A stretch of 64,000 nt of DNA from Sanderia malayensis (lineage: Eukaryota > Cnidaria > Scyphozoa > Semaeostomeae > Pelagiidae): positions 496,001-560,000 of the forward strand of contig RQOL01000824.1 of the NCBI GenBank assembly GCA_013076295.1, in the 5' to 3' direction. The notes under the pieces were generated by a model, which searched no databases, was not told where the DNA came from, and saw only the letters and a list, made by a program, of their open reading frames with translations. The position numbers and the translations under genes were made by a program. Below are positions 63,606 through 64,000 of this stretch, piece by piece. Position 1 is the first letter of the stretch, and every line of letters starts with the position of its first letter.

Positions 63606-64000
63606 CTACGAAACAAAAACAAACTATTGTTTCATTGCGTGCATTCAATTTTTATCTATGATAATATAATCAACAAATATTGAGGCGACAAAAAAGAGAA
63701 TATAGCATGAGCTTAGTTTCAGATAAACATTTCAGATTTAAAACATTTGCATTTTACATGTAATAATCGGAGAGAAAAGACGTCAGGATTGGGCTTGTCA
63801 TAATGTTTGATTCTGGATTAAAATCGTTTGCATGTTTAGACATGAAACAACGAGCAAAAATCCACAATCAAAGAGGAAATAATTTAATTAATTTCATAAC
63901 TTTAAACCTAGTATGACTTAGCGAAAACGAGCGACTTTTTCAAATAAGCGCTATGGCAGTCCAAATTGAAACAAAAAAATGTGTGAAGCAAGCAGGTGTA
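63606..64000 (-). other. PLEKHG5-like upstream intron, to window end
   Basis: 395 bp with no exon or repeat recognised. It shares a short AATAAGCGCTATGG word with 61973-61986, too little to call a repeat family. Confidence 0.5.

Overview
This window is animal nuclear DNA, about 40% GC, with spliced genes (GT-AG introns), Pol III genes and short inverted-repeat transposons. The domains (vWA, follistatin-like FS/Kazal, GON, agrin NtA-like, RBD-DH-PH RhoGEF) and the moderate intron sizes suggest an invertebrate metazoan, perhaps a cnidarian, sponge or other early-branching lineage. I cannot name the species. Both protein genes lie on the minus strand, so each reads from high to low coordinates.

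Gene 1 (51884 down past position 1) encodes a very large secreted protein. In transcript order: signal peptide plus an NtA/NTR-like domain (51.4-51.9 kb), an FS module with a furin-like site, a two-exon GON domain, two more FS modules, then many vWA and FS modules. Nearly every exon begins and ends in phase 1, the one exception being the phase-0 junction inside GON. The vWA/FS part follows one triad rule: a vWA with Asp in the metal-site loop (D-type), a vWA with Gly there (G-type), then one FS module. The last part (1-12797) is a tandem array of near-identical 1803-bp triads with identical introns. It is interrupted by a 100-N gap (2071-2170), and some copies near the gap carry frameshifting indels. 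The gene runs off the left edge.

The most striking element is one 21.7-kb intron of gene 1 (21031-42765) made almost wholly of a head-to-tail array of tRNA-Lys(CTT) genes on the same strand: 102 full or nearly full copies plus one truncated copy. Starts are spaced by either 183 or 284 bp. The extra 101 bp is a spacer unit that has lost its tRNA. Two larger tandem duplications are nested in it, of 2598 bp (12 tRNAs) and 5626 bp (28 tRNAs). Intron 1 (45612-51445) holds two 5S rRNA genes on the same strand, one spacer of which carries a MITE insertion, plus further TA-flanked MITE-like elements.

Gene 2 (63605 or beyond, down to 54522) is an orthologue of the RhoGEF PLEKHG5: Ras-binding-like domain, acidic linker, DH, PH, and one long Ser-rich C-terminal exon. 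Eighteen exons join in frame to give 1237 residues in the window; the N-terminus lies beyond 64000. The 51885-54474 interval between the genes shows no convincing gene.
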